Source of the DNA: Misgurnus anguillicaudatus
Lineage: Eukaryota > Chordata > Actinopteri > Cypriniformes > Cobitidae
DNA length: 64,000 bases
Assembly: GCF_027580225.2 (NCBI RefSeq)
Contig: NC_073343.2
Span: forward strand, 2,046,001 to 2,110,000
Direction: 5' to 3'
Below are positions 1 to 11,592 of this stretch, one piece after another. A program made the position numbers and the translations under genes. The notes beneath the pieces were generated by a model. That model saw nothing but the letters and a program-made list of their open reading frames with translations, did no database searches and was not told where the DNA came from. Positions within the stretch are counted from its first letter, which is position 1. Every line of letters starts with the position of its first letter.

Positions 1-389
1 TACATAAAATAAAACAATATTGTTAAGAGCTGTTGCTGCAAATATTCCAACACTTAACATTTGCTATTTGTAAAATCCCTAAAGCAAAACGTTATTTTAC
101 AAATGTTCAACCTAAACACTTTAGAATTTGTTAAACTTACTGAGCTACTGAAGTACAAAGAGAAGTGGCCGGAGCAGCCCACGGTGGAACCGGCAGAGGA
201 CCGGGACACGTTAAGACCTGCTGATTGGTCCATGGCGGGACTTGCTGTGGAGCAGGTGGGACTGGCAGAGGAGCAAGAATAAAGCAAGAATAAAAATAAT
301 GGCAGTAACACTAAAAATTATGATTTTGGGAACATTTGTGCATATAAGAAAAACTGTTTGAAATTTAAATACATTTTTAAATAACTTAC

Positions 390-1417
390 AGATAACCGGC
401 AACGGTCCGGCCATCAGCAGAAACGGCGGAGGGGCGGGGCCGCCAGAGGCATGGGCGCTACCAGCAGAGGAGCAGGTGCGGGCTGAACGGCCAGAATAGC
501 CGGCTGGGCCGGCAGAGGAGCGGGCGCGACTGGCAAAGGCACGGGTGGGACCTGCACAGGATCGGCCGCGGGTCGCAGTGGCTGTCGGCAGGACCAGCAA
601 CAGAGCGGCCGTCGGCAGCACCCGCTGAGGACCGGCTGACGGCACGACTGGCTGAGGGGCAGGACCGCCAGAGGAGCAAGTGCGACCCCCAGAGGCATGG
701 GCGCTACCAGCAGAGGAGGAGGTGCGGGCTAGATGGCCAGAATAGCCGTCTGGGCCGGCAGAGGAGCGGGCGCGACTGGCAGAGGCACGGGTGGGACCTG
801 CACAGGATCGGCCGCGGGTCGCAGTGGCCGTTGGCAGGACCAGCAACAGAGCGGCCGTCGGCTGGATGGCCAGAATAGCCGGCTGGGCCGGCAGAGGAGC
901 GGGCGCGACTTGCAGAGGCACGGGCGCGACTTGCAGAGGCACGGGTGGGACCTGCACAGGATCGGCCGCAAGGTCGCAGTGGCTGTCGGCAGGACCAGCA
1001 ACAGAGCGGCTGTCGGCAGCATCCGCTGAGGACCGGCCGACGGCACGACTGGCTGAGGGGCAGGACCGCCAGAGGAGCAAGTGCGACCCCCAGAGGCATG
1101 GGCGCTACCAGCAGAGGAGCAGGTGCGGGCTGGACGGCCAGAATAGCCGGCTGGGCCGGCAGAGGAGCGGGCGCGACTGGCAGAGGCACGGGTGGGACCT
1201 GCACAGGATCGGCCGTGGGTCGCAGCGGCCGTCGGCAGCACCCGTCGGCAGCACCCGCTGAGGACCGGCCAATGGCACGACTGGCTGAGGGGCAGGACCG
1301 CCAGAGGAGCAAGTGCGACCCCCAGAGGAGCGGGCGCGGCCCCCAGAGAAGCGTGCGCGACCGGGACCTGCCCTCTGCCGGTCACACTCGCGGCCACAGT
1401 CTCAGGCTGAGCTGAAC
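390..1417 (-). repeat. GC-rich coding minisatellite within copy A large exon
   Basis: A single 1028-nt exon is made of about four tandem units of roughly 200-240 bp. Each holds variants of the Pro/Ala/Ser/Gly blocks SSGG, PQPVVPSAGPQRVLP and GPTRASASRARSSAGPAGYSG. In copy B the same blocks are split over several exons by introns, so this exon grew by internal duplication without introns. A +1 difference near 963-972 (relative to the GCGGGTCGC form seen in sister units) shifts the frame between units. Confidence 0.7.
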
Positions 1418-2779
1418 CTGATAACCGAGAATAAAAATAATGTCAGTAACACTAAAAGTTACGATTTTAAGAACAATTGTGCATATAAGAAAAACTGATT
1501 GAAATTTAAATGAATTTTTTAATAACTTACAGATGTCCTCTGAGGACCGGCCCGGCTCAGGACCAGTGAAGTTCTGGACCAGCTCAGCAATGGCCGACGG
1601 CAGCACCTGCAGAGGAGCAGCTGCGAGCCGTGGGTGCGACCGGCAGAGGGCCGGCCAAGGGCGGGACTGGCAGAGGTGCAGCCGTGGACACAGGCTCAGG
1701 CTGAGCTGAACCTGATAAGCAAGAATAAAAATAAATGTCAGTAACACTAAAAGTTACGATTTTAAGAACAATTGTGCATATAAGAAAAACTGATTGAAAT
1801 TTAAATGAATTTTTTAATAACTTACAGATATCCTCTGAGGACCACACCAGGTCAGGACCGGCCAAGTGCTGGACCGGCTTAGCAGTGGCCATCAGCAAGA
1901 CCGGCAACGGAGTGGCCGACGGCTGCACCTGCTGAGGACCGGCCGACAGCACGACCGACTGAGGGGCGCGACTGCCAGAGGCGCGGGCCGGACTGGGAGA
2001 GTAGCGGGCGGGACCCCCAGAGGAGCGGGCGCGACCGGGACCTCCAGAGGAGTGCCTGCGTGCTGCGGGTGCGACCGGCAGAGGGGCGGCCGTGGGCAGA
2101 TTTTTTTTATAACTTACAGATATCCTCTGAGGACCGTACCGGCTCAGGACTGGCCAAGTGCTGGACCGACTTAGCAGTGGGCGGGTGCAGGGCCGGTGGA
2201 CGAGCAGCAATGGGTCGTCGTGTAACCCGGGCAGGTACTGGACATATGAGGGGGCGTACTGGTGTATATATATATAAATAAATATAAAAATTTTCAGGGA
2301 CTACCCAATTGCTGTTTACATATTTACATAAACATGGCTAAAACAAATATTACAAATGATTAAGTAAAACAAAAGGTTAACAGCTGAACTCACGGAGCAT
2401 TAGGTCTTTGTCTAAAGCTCGCATCCACCTCCTCATATGTCACAGTAACAGTCTGCAGGAAAAATAACAAACTGAGAATTAACAAATGATCATTAAACTG
2501 AACTAAAATTGAACTATTTATGATCAAATTTAAACCTGCAAGATTTTCGCAGACTGAATCCTGCCCGGGCCTGGCCTTCGACCATTGGGCATGGCAAAAC
2601 CTGATAAGCAAGAATAAAAATTACAAGTTAAAGAACAATTGTGAAGCCCTCAAATCTTAATAAATATGTATTACAACATTTTAATCTTACTTCGGTGGGT
2701 GGACAAACCGCGGGACACAAACAAAGGACCACCTTGAGCATCCAATGGACCTCCTGGAGGGAACTCCTCAACTAGCTTT

Positions 2780-2807
2780 GTTTTCTGCATTTCCAGCCAA
2801 GTGGGAC
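2780..2807. other. 28-bp block inverted relative to copy B (copy A)
   Basis: This 28-nt block, read on the coding (minus) strand, is the exact reverse complement of the block at 42746-42773 in copy B. The flanks (CTCT on one side, AAAGCTAG on the other) are collinear with copy B. In this orientation TGCAG is the E4 acceptor and the exon starts at 2784. Confidence 0.9.
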
Positions 2808-3120
2808 AGAGAATTAATACATGCACATTCAATTTGTTTGTAACTTGGCACTAGTTATGATAAGGGCTCTGGTAAAACTCTAACCTGTGAAGCACAAGTG
2901 GGACGCTTGTGAGGAGTTAGTCCGAGGGATCGTGAATAGCTCATAGAAGAAAGTCTATAAATACAAATAAAACATGTAATAAAACTTGTTTGTGCAAACA
3001 CTCAAGTACAATGTCATTTTTTATTTACAGCTAAACATTTTTTTTTTTGTTTAAAACATGAAATTACAAATGTTAAAAGGAAACACTGCAATATTCTCTG
3101 ATGAATTCAGTGCCTTCTAA

Positions 3121-4058
3121 AGCCCGGAATACACTGCACGATTTTTGTCCTCTTATAAAATCATTACCTTATCACACTGTGCGACATGTATCGTTTAAAC
3201 TCGGGTACGAGAGGCATGTAGACTGTACGATGATGACACAGAAGCTTCGGCGGCTGCGTCACACGTTGCGCAACGTCATCAGCATGCGGTCGTGGTAAAC
3301 AAATACCGGCGCGCAGGTCGTAGCACATAGACTGTAAAAAAAGATGGACGACACGACGTCGCCTCCCACCATTGTAATGAATTGAAGCCAAAAATGTCCG
3401 ACCACGGTCGCCGCCATGTTACGTAAAAACGTCAGTTTGGAGCCAAGGCATGCGCAGAAGGAATCGTCCGTGAAGCCAGAGGCGGAGCCGCGGTATCAAA
3501 CTTCCGCCCAAACGCTCGAGCGGCCAATTCAACCACTCCATTCATAACGACACGCCCCGTTTCTATAGCAGCAAATTACAAGCTAAAATGAAACTTATCA
3601 CAAAAATTAACACTTGAACATATATCAGCGTGATAACAACTACTTGAAAGGACCAAAACCATCTTTCGAAAACTTTAATTGGAAGTGTAAATATTTTTTT
3701 TTATTTAGAGCATAGTCCCATTCATTTGAATGGAGAGGGCGGGGTTATGACTTGTACTGCAGCCAGCCACCAGGGGGCGATCAAAGAGCCAGAGGCTTCA
3801 CTTTTCAAGGCTTATGAGGCACACCCGTCGTAGCAGCAAACACACTGTGCGGTGATCATGCCGAATTTCTGACACTGCCAGAAAACTATCGTAGGCTATC
3901 TTTGGATAGACCGGTAAAACGGCCGTCTTTGAACCTCTCTCACTGTACGACATAGGACTACCGATAGAGAGCCACGATCACAGAAATTGCGACGATAGTT
4001 TCACGATGGCAATCTTTCGTCTGGGACAGCCAATTATCGTGCAGTGTATCCCGTGCTT
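3121..4058. mobile_element. Inverted-repeat DNA transposon or MITE ending in GGAATACACTGCACGAT
   Basis: The left end (3121-3142) and the reverse complement of the right end (4036-4058) share the core ATACACTGCACGAT, making terminal inverted repeats of about 22 bp on a roughly 0.94-kb element. I see no convincing transposase ORF. It abuts the truncation point of copy A at 3120 and a broken hAT end at 4062, so it marks a rearrangement junction. Superfamily not determined. Confidence 0.6.
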
Positions 4059-4061
4059 TAT

Positions 4062-4254
4062 ACACAGACCCACGCTTGCAAATATCCACTCTGTTTACTC
4101 CGACTCCGCCCATATCAAGCAAACACATTGCTTGATTCTAGACCCTCTGCTTTGTGCTTGGTCTTTACACATTAATTGCGCCGATTGTCTTTAACTAATC
4201 GTGGGGCGCACATATCGTTATCATGATAAAATACGATTAATCGTGCGGCCCTAA
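4062..4254 (-). mobile_element. Truncated end of the ZBED-type hAT element (same family as 55748-56389)
   Basis: Read on the minus strand from 4254, this stretch starts TAGGGCCGCACGATTAATCG and stays nearly identical to the first 190 bp of the complete element at 55748. The similarity ends where the 3121-4058 element starts. Only one terminus is present, so the copy is broken. Confidence 0.7.
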
Positions 4255-4448
4255 CCCATGCATTAACACGTTCATGCATTTCAACAGATTATTTATATTA
4301 TTTACTGTGAACGTTTTATGTTACCCTTTACTAAGACCGCCTTTGTTTGAAGCAGCAGAAAACTTCGAAAAAAGTTTCTGGTCTTGAAACACTGGACCTG
4401 TATATGAAACGCATTTTATGAGCTTTTCATTTAGACCAACAGTATAAC

Positions 4449-4532
4449 ATGACATCGAAGTACCGCGAGAGTCATTCAAAAGCCAAGGAAAAGTTTACCT
4501 TAAAGTACCTTAAAAAGGTACTTTGATGTCAT
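4449..4532. repeat. Short palindromic element, TGACATC-AAGTACC family, copy 1
   Basis: The left arm CATGACATCGAAGTACC pairs with the right arm GGTACTTTGATGTCAT across a loop of about 50 nt, and a CGCGAGA motif adjoins the left arm. The same arms recur at 14256-14380 and 33712-33812. It looks like a tiny non-autonomous inverted-repeat element. Confidence 0.6.
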
Positions 4533-7500
4533 AGTGGTTTGCGCAGTGCCACATACAGGCGGACACTATGGAGATGTGTTTAAGGGCTGCTCTAATCCAG
4601 TTGTGTTTGGTGTATATCATGATGATTTTGAGACTTTGGTGTATCGTCGTGTCAAACTATCGCAGACCGATTTTTTTTCTCTTTTTCACCTCGATCTTCG
4701 AACTTTTGTGATTTACCAAAACCAACAGATGAAGCATCAACGCTGACTAATCAATGTTAAGGTAACTAACCTACATATGTTATGTCTGTCGTTTATCTTA
4801 AGATAGATTGCCTTATATGTTTTAAACATTTTATCAGAGTTTATCAAGCCAATATCAACCAGGCCGCTGCAAATCCTGAAGACAAGACACGTTGAACGTA
4901 ACTTAAATTTTGGTGGGGTGAGCTAGGCCAGCCCCTGTTTAACTTAACATTAATAATAAAATGTAATAAATTTAATAAAATGTCTCTTGCCGCCCCTACT
5001 TGCTTGGAGTAAGTTAACGTTACATAGACGAATTAACGTATTTTCACAAAAGCAGCCTTCAAGTTTATAGTGGAGTGGTTTGATAACTGAATTAATTTAT
5101 TGTGTCGGTTGTATTAGCTGTAAAATTATTTATATCTGTAAATTAATTCTTATTTCTAACAACACAGAAATGACAAAAGGCTAACTTATATTTAATAACG
5201 TTACTTACCAACATCGTGACGAACACACTGACAGACAAACTCGCTTTAACTTAAACCCGCCAATTATATAAAAAAAAACATATTATAAATGAACAGAGAC
5301 GTAATGTTTACAAATCATATGATTTATATGTTAATAATAATGTTAAATGCGGAGAAAACGTTGAAAGGTTCTCTGAAAATTGAGGTCACGTGACGTAAGA
5401 ACGGCCTCGCGAGAGCTCGCGAAAGAAAGGGTCAACTTCCTGCTCCAGCCTGCATTTTAAAGCGTAACTAAACCCCTGGTCAGAGCCTGTCTCCACCCAC
5501 TGGCAATATTTGAAAAATGCAAGAAAAGTGGGCCACTTTTTTCTCCTTAAAGGCTGGATTTTACGGCTCGACAGCTTATAAAAACTTATTTCTGGGTTTT
5601 TTGGCTTATTAGCTGTACACCTTGTCACACAACAGCTTTTAGGTATTATTCTGTTTTTAAGTTGTATCTGTAAATTAGTAAATGAATGAATAAATAAATA
5701 AATAAATGTAAATGAGACGGTTGGATTGTTCCCCCCGGTGGGCGTGGTTTTCAGGTTATGACGCGCTGCGCTCTGTCTCTATATCCAATAGGAAAATTCA
5801 ACTGCAGTAGCCACCGTTCAACCTGAAGAGGGCAGCACTCAGACATTTTTACACCATATATTGTCCAAATGTCAAAAAACGTACTAAAATCAATGAACAG
5901 CAACAATAAAGCCCCATTCTTACAGATCATTAACTAAAAAAGTTTGTTCAGGGTTTAGTTACTCTTTAAATGCAGGGATAATAACACGTTATGAAAGTTA
6001 TAAAAAAAATATTGCGGGATTTTATATAATGCTTAATAAATGATGCATGTAAATTTACACATATGTTTATTACGTCAATTACTTTTTTATTGCATTTAAT
6101 ACTTTTATATTGATTGAAATGAAAATCTTGTTTAATCTGGCCCACCACATTCTTCTTATTTAATCACAATTGATGGACAGCTATGCCTGGGAAGACACAG
6201 CATTCTGTCTCCAAATGGAAAAGAACAGTCAAAATAAAACATGTGCATCACTTTCAGGTCAGTTCTGTGAAAATGCATAACTTTTGCTGCAGACCCACCA
6301 TCTCATCTGCCTAATTTATATAGTATAACAATGTACCAATTTATATCATGTAACTTCAATTGTGACAAAAGTGACATTGTGCTGCGTTGCGCATGGTAAA
6401 GTTATTTATGCTTAATACGTTGTTTTGTATATGCTAATAGCTACACTGTTTTCTTAAAGGAATAGTCTACTCATTTTCATATTAAAATATGTTATTACCT
6501 TAACTAAGAATTGTTGATACATCCCATATCATCTGTGTGCGTGCACGTAAGCGCCGGAGCGCGCTGCGACGCCAAAGAGTATAGAAGGCTTCTATACTCT
6601 TTGGCGACGCTTCGATAGCATTTAGCTTAGCCCTATTCATTTAATGGTACCATTTAGAGATAAAGTTAGAAGTGACCAAACACATCAACGTTTTTCCTAT
6701 TTAAGACGAGTAGTTATACGAGCAAGTTTGGTGGTACAAAATACAACGTAGCGCTTTTCTAAGCGGATTTAAAAGAGGAACTATATTTTATGGCGTAATA
6801 GCTCTTTTGGGAGTACTTCGACTCGCCTGAAAAGTCCGCTACCCTTCTCCCTCTCATAATGGGAGAGGGAGGGTGTTACTGCGCCGAGTTGATTTTTTAT
6901 TTACTCACAAGAAATGCATTTAGTAATTCTCCAAATTTGCTTGAATTTCTACTGACATGTAAGATTAGTTTTGTCACATTAGATTAAGCTAAAGTCCATT
7001 AGCTACACAGGTATGAATACTGAAATATAGGCCTGTGGTGTCTTAAGGATGTGTCAACTGGTGTGAAACATTTTATAGGCTAACGCGCCCCCCTGCAACA
7101 CTGAGCTATATTTTAAATTGGCCTTCATTTTATTTCACAAACACTTCAAATAAATCTTGGAATGGCGAACATTATTTTGTTAATCCCACGATGAGGGAAC
7201 AGGGGAATCATCATAGACTGAACCCCTATTGACCCACCCACATTTTTTGTCTTCCAACGCCCATCTGTGAAACACAAAACAAATAAGTCTCCTATTGCTT
7301 TTGTTTATTAACAATGGGTAGCTACCACAGTTAAATTGATTATGATAATGAGAGATCTATCAAATAATACTCACAGATAAGATGTTTCAGTTTTGCAGCA
7401 TTGGTAACTTCAAAAGTTCAAGATGTGTCCATATTTCACCATTTGAATATGTGAAGCAAGTTTTACAACTCTGCCATCTAGTGGAACATGGTTATACTAC

Positions 7501-7830
7501 AACATGACGGACTACCATAAGATGAAACTGGCATTAATTTCCTGTCTTACATGAATATCTGGTGTATGAAAGTCTATATTGCACACAAAAAGTTACAAAA
7601 CAATATATGAACAGATGATGGTCTGACGTAAGCAGAATAAGACAATCAAATCAAATATATGGTAAAAAATACAAATCTGCTTGCATGTCTTTGGTTTGTT
7701 TTGCAGACTGAGATAGATGAGCTATATAGCAGGCCTTTGCCTTACATGATAACTTCATCCACAGTAAACGTTTTTTTAGGACCATTCAAAAGTAGCAGCA
7801 CGTAATTTTGTCTCATTGTTGTGACAGCAT
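4533..7830. other. Intergenic stretch, no gene seen
   Basis: The stretch contains AT-rich DNA, a CGCGAGAGCTCGCGAAAG palindrome near 5407, an (AAAT)n run near 5685 and fragments of short interspersed elements (for example from about 6455). The open frames are short and have no family signature. The right end probably includes the 3' UTR of the minus-strand SOCS4-type gene: TTTATT on the plus strand at 7304-7309 and 7129-7134 are candidate poly(A) signals for that gene. Confidence 0.5.
6564..6610. repeat. Near-perfect hairpin (about 22-bp arms)
   Basis: The sequence around CCAAAGAGTATAGAAG is followed at once by its reverse complement CTTCTATACTCTTTGG, with GCGACGC or GCGTCGC flanks and virtually no loop. 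It is probably the centre of an inverted-repeat element that begins near the TTAAAGGAATAGTCTACTC motif at about 6455. Confidence 0.6.
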
Positions 7831-8979
7831 TTAAATAGCACAGGCACCATTACATCTATAGTGATACTGCCTAACATATTCTCTCAAACTTTGGGGTAAT
7901 GGCAGGACATCGATGCCCTGATATGTTGTACGACTACAGATAACCGCCCTGCACATGTGCTGTAGAGAAAAAGGAAAGTTCCTAGGTAGAGGGCGAGAAA
8001 GAAGGGGCTCAAAAAACAGACAGGCGGAAGGGTCGCTATAATGCTTGAGCAGGCCGGTGACACTCGAGTCTCTGTACATGCACGGGTCACGGCCATCAAA
8101 GCTAAAGCGCTTCCCGTTTTGCTCTATTCGAGCATGGAGGGAGCGACTGTAGCGCCTGAAGCTAACCGAGAAGAGGTATTCATCCTGAGCAGAGTCTCGG
8201 AGCAGAAATGTCCCCTCGGGTTGCCCCTCCAAAAGCTGCTCGGCTTCAAAACGGTCCAGGACGCCCCAGTAACAGGGGCTGTTGTTGATCTGAAGAAGAT
8301 CAGGTACTAAGATATAATCAGTGTGGGAACAACACTGGCTGTCCCCGTGTAAAAAAGATGGATCCCAGTCATCCAAGCTAGAAGCTCCATTGGAACTGAT
8401 CTCCTCCCAGGAAATAAGTGGTGGAGGAGAGGAAGTCGTACGGGGCCCTTTGGGTTCTGCTGCGATGCTTAAAGGAGGTTTGATCTGAGTGCCGTGTTTC
8501 TTGATCAGATGCCAACATTGAGCTATTTCGGACTTTGGGGAGAAGGGACACTTGTCCTCCATGAGCTCGGAAACGTGAATCTTTCGTTTGGACCAAAGAA
8601 GGACGGAGAACGGACGTGAAGAACCAGACTGGTGATGATGATGATGGTGGTGGTGATGACTGCGAAGAGGAAGACACTGGCCGACAGCGTCCTGAAACTT
8701 CTGTCTCAGTGATCGACGAGTCATAGCTTTTCTGCAAGGTGAGTCCGATTCGGGTTCTCCCGGGATCGTGCAACTGCACTTTCTTTCCCTGCGTCTCCGG
8801 GGACAAGAGACCGAGCGCATGCTCTGATCCTCCATTCCCTCCCCTTCTTCCCCTTTGGGCGCTGTCTCGTGGCGGGACCCTCTTGAGCGTTTTTTGATGC
8901 TGCGGATGTAACTATCGGCACTCCAGCTCCGAAGATTCTTGGGACGTGTGTCCGAGTTTTTGGGCTTCCTTTCTGACAT
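7831..8979 (-). CDS. socs4: Suppressor of cytokine signalling 4-type protein (SH2 plus SOCS box)
   Basis: Single coding exon for 382 aa. The start at 8979 (MSERKPKNSD) is chosen because it aligns with the SOCS4 N-terminus, and CTGCAG acceptor-like sites lie just upstream (8980-9013), implying a non-coding 5' exon further right. SOCS4 and SOCS5 also have intronless CDSs. Seen in order: a basic Ser/Arg N-terminal region with the RERKCSC motif; the conserved block RQKFQDAVGQC (92-102); nine consecutive His (108-116); KRKIHVSELMEDKCPF (131-146); VPDLLQINNSPCYWG leading into the SH2 domain (about 236-331, with FLLRDS and phosphotyrosine-binding Arg261); and a C-terminal SOCS box (about 335-377) expected to bind elongin B/C. 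The family acts as the substrate receptor of a Cul5 E3 ligase that damps cytokine and EGF receptor signalling. It is shorter than human SOCS4 (440 aa) in the linker. SOCS5 or fish SOCS9 are alternatives; linkage to gnpnat1 and styx favours SOCS4. Confidence 0.9.
   Translation of the reverse strand: MSERKPKNSDTRPKNLRSWSADSYIRSIKKRSRGSRHETAPKGEEGEGMEDQSMRSVSCPRRRRERKCSCTIPGEPESDSPCRKAMTRRSLRQKFQDAVGQCLPLRSHHHHHHHHHQSGSSRPFSVLLWSKRKIHVSELMEDKCPFSPKSEIAQCWHLIKKHGTQIKPPLSIAAEPKGPRTTSSPPPLISWEEISSNGASSLDDWDPSFLHGDSQCCSHTDYILVPDLLQINNSPCYWGVLDRFEAEQLLEGQPEGTFLLRDSAQDEYLFSVSFRRYSRSLHARIEQNGKRFSFDGRDPCMYRDSSVTGLLKHYSDPSACLFFEPLLSRPLPRNFPFSLQHMCRAVICSRTTYQGIDVLPLPQSLREYVRQYHYRCNGACAI
8627..8660 (-). 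repeat. CAT/CAC triplet run encoding nine His in the SOCS4-type gene
   Basis: On the plus strand it is a GATGATGATGATGGTGGTGG run. On the coding strand it is a pure His tract in a region with no such tract in human SOCS4. It is likely length-polymorphic. Confidence 0.85.
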
Positions 8980-9463
8980 TGCTGCAGGTCCTTTATCAAG
9001 ACAATTGCTGCACAGAATATGGAAATAAAATAAGATTGGGACGAACAATATATTGAATAATACAACAATACTAATAAATAATAACTCACATTGGGACTAG
9101 TTTACTGTTAACTGTGAACTTTAAAAAAAATAAAGGTACACGATGCAGTAAATCAATTTTTGGCTGTTTGCTTCAGCGAGGAACTAATAACAACCGAGGA
9201 ACCCAAGGTTCTTTGTAGTGAAAAGGTTTTATAGACAATAAAATTATAAGAAAAATGGTTCTTTTAAGAACCTTTTGACAGAATGCTTTATTGGGGAACC
9301 AAAAATAGGTCATACCTGTGACCTTAAAAACCTTAAAATGTTAAAAATGTTTCTGTATAAGTTATTTTTTAATTTAATGTTAAATGGACTTCATATAATC
9401 AACAACAAGATTGACACCTACTCAACATAAAAAAGTGGAAATGTAAACCCCCCAAAAAACAAT

Positions 9464-9786
9464 GGGTCCAATTCACTAAGCATGCGTACGCACAAATTTG
9501 TTCGTAAAATGTGCATACGGACGTTTTAACTTACAAATCATGATTCAACAAAAACGTACTAAAATTTATTTTAAATGTATTCAAAAACGTAAGAACAGAT
9601 ATATAACACAGATATATAGGGTTATTTTTCCTTGTTTATGATTATTGCGCACGTGTGGTCTAAGTTCTTACAAACGTAAACAGATGTTAGAATACATTTT
9701 TGTACGAAAGTTTTTGTTGAATCATGATTTGTAAGTTAAAATGTCCAAAAAAATTTGTGCGTACGCATGCTTAGTGAATGGGGCCC
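9464..9786. mobile_element. MITE with palindromic ends (GTCCAATTCACTAAGCATGC type)
   Basis: The left arm around CATGCGTACGCACAAATTT (9481-9499) is mirrored by AAATTTGTGCGTACGCATGC (right end), and the internal arms around ACAAATCATGATTCAACAAAAAC also pair. The whole roughly 320 bp can fold as one hairpin. No coding capacity. It lies upstream of the SOCS4-type CDS, probably in its 5' UTR intron. Confidence 0.75.
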
Positions 9787-9891
9787 ATTTTTTCCCCTTA
9801 AAGTTTTTTGACATGAGTTGTATCTGATCATGCTGCCACATAAAATGATTTATGCAAGTAACATGAATACAAATCTGACTGCATAATCTCC

Positions 9892-10204
9892 TTAAAGGCA
9901 TAGTTCACTCAAAATTGAAAATGTTGTCATAATTTTTTCACTCTCAAATTGTTACAAACTATAATGTATACATTTCTTTGTTCTGATGAACACGAAGGAA
10001 AATATGTAACCAAATCGATCGTAAGCCCCATTTACTTCCATAGTAGGAAAAAGAATACTATGGAAGTGAATGGGGCTTATGAACATTCCTCAAAATATCT
10101 TCCTTTGTGTTCATCAGAACAAAGAAATTTATACAGGTTTGTAACAACATGAAAGTGAGTAAATGATGACAGCATTTTTATTTTTGTGTGAACTATCTCT
10201 TTAA
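9892..10204. mobile_element. Cyprinid TTAAAGG-TAGTTCAC MITE (Angel-like)
   Basis: It begins TTAAAGGCATAGTTCACTC and ends GTGTGAACTATCTCTTTAA, bounded by TTAA. Internal subrepeats around CTTCCATAGTAGGAAAAAG fold back on themselves. The name Angel-like is from memory of the zebrafish family and is tentative. Confidence 0.7.
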
Positions 10205-11314
10205 GAGGTGCATGTATCATTTCACAAGAAGTGTGTAGGAAGAGTTTTGATAAGTACAGATAAGATGGATAAAACTAAAACTTACGAAATACGAAAATCT
10301 AAGCCAAAATTGACAATAATTTTGCAGCAACATGTAACAGTCTAGTATATCTATATAAACTAGCAACTATATATATATATAGCTTATTATCCTTGCATAT
10401 TTATTTATTTAATGAAAGATATTCATGCATCGTACCTTCAAAATGTTCAGGAAAAATCTTAATCCTCACAAAGCAGTGGTCAGTTTTTCCATGTCTGAAG
10501 TTCGTGCATTGAGAGCTCAGCATGAACTGAATGGGGGGAGCTCATCTCTCCTATATAAAACCTCTCCAGTATCAATTCCTCTGAGGAATACATGCCCTTC
10601 ACTGGACGGAAGAGTGTACTTTTGTCAATGGGCAGTTAACCCACGCTGTATCATATCCGACAATGAATTTGCTGTACTAAAAAAAAATGACATTGAGAAT
10701 TTGAGATGGGTTTAAGCTATTATATCAGTCTACATATGCTGTATGCTCTTAAAGGAAAAATATGCCAAAAAATAAATATTTTGAAATGTATCTACACTTT
10801 GACTTACCGTCAATGAATCAATGAGCTCTAAGATCTAATTAGTCAATAATAACGGACATCTATTTACGAGGGCAACCTTGTTAGGAAGGAAACGGGAAAT
10901 GTCCTAGCAGACATTGAAAGCTTCGCTTCATTGATTTATTGATCAGTGTCCTTCTTTAACCTAAGAACTTCCGCCACAGAAGATTTGCCAGGCAGAAAAG
11001 CAATTTTTGACACCCATTCAGGTCCGTTCCCAATTTCCACCCGGAAAGTGTCAAATATCAAAAGTAGTATCAGAGGGATGTGCATCCGGTCTGCTAAATG
11101 GATTACAAATAAATTCAATAACTCATTACGGCTGTATGGTACGGTCATTAGGTGATGTCATTCTCAAGTTTTAATATATGCTACTCTCATTTTTTAATGT
11201 CGCGAGCATACTTTATAACAATGAATTATTTATTAGAGTAAGAATGTTATCATATTCAGGCTTGGTGGTGGGGGTGGATATCATAATTTAGAAACAGATC
11301 CGCTGTTGGGGGCA

Positions 11315-11592
11315 TTAAAGGGATAGTACACCCAAAAATGAAAATTCTTAATTTACTTGCTCATTTCTTTGTTCTGAGGAAGATATTTTGCAGAATGTTT
11401 TAACCAAATCGTTTCGTAAGCTACATTCACTTCCATAGTAGGAAAAAATGATACTATGGAAGTGAATGGAGCTTACGAAACGATTTGGTTACAAACATTC
11501 CTCAAAATCTCTTTTTTTATACAGGTTTGTAACAACATGAGGATAAGTAAATAATGACAGAATTTTCATTTTTGGGTGAACTATCCCTTTAA
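11315..11592. mobile_element. Cyprinid TTAAAGGG-TAGTACACCC MITE (Angel-like)
   Basis: The ends TTAAAGGGATAGTACACCC and GGGTGAACTATCCCTTTAA form terminal inverted repeats. The interior carries the same folded block, built on CTTCCATAGTAGGAAAAAA and its complement, as the 9892-10204 copy. Confidence 0.8.

Larger units (their letters stand above)
1..2954 (-). pseudogene. Copy A: inverted, 5'-truncated duplicate of the tandem-exon gene (continues past the window edge)
   Basis: Minus-strand exons match copy B in order. They are 2885-2954 (E3), 2691-2784 (E4), 2536-2600 (E5), 2394-2452 (E6), 1826-2258 (E7 fused to an E8-type repeat), 1531-1711, 390-1417 (one large repeat exon) and 141-261 (E13 type). 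The introns carry the same polypyrimidine and GTAAGTTATT donor sequence as copy B. E1 and E2 are absent: homology stops abruptly at 3120, where transposon sequence begins. E3-E6 keep frame. The E7 acceptor then moves 5 nt and leads to an early stop if E6 is included, although skipping E6 restores an open frame. The 1531-1711 exon is 181 nt and the large exon 1028 nt, so neither is a multiple of three, and a stop lies near 729. I infer a decaying partial duplicate. E14 and later exons should lie just left of the window. Confidence 0.7.

Noticed and set aside
211..1415. Several overlapping minus-strand ORFs of up to 289 aa read as separate proteins
   Set aside because: They are different frames of one GC-rich repeat exon with splice sites at 1417 and 390; long open frames follow from composition.
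8041..8806. Open frames on the plus strand and in another minus frame inside the SOCS gene
   Set aside because: They are shadows of the SH2-SOCS coding frame without family similarity.
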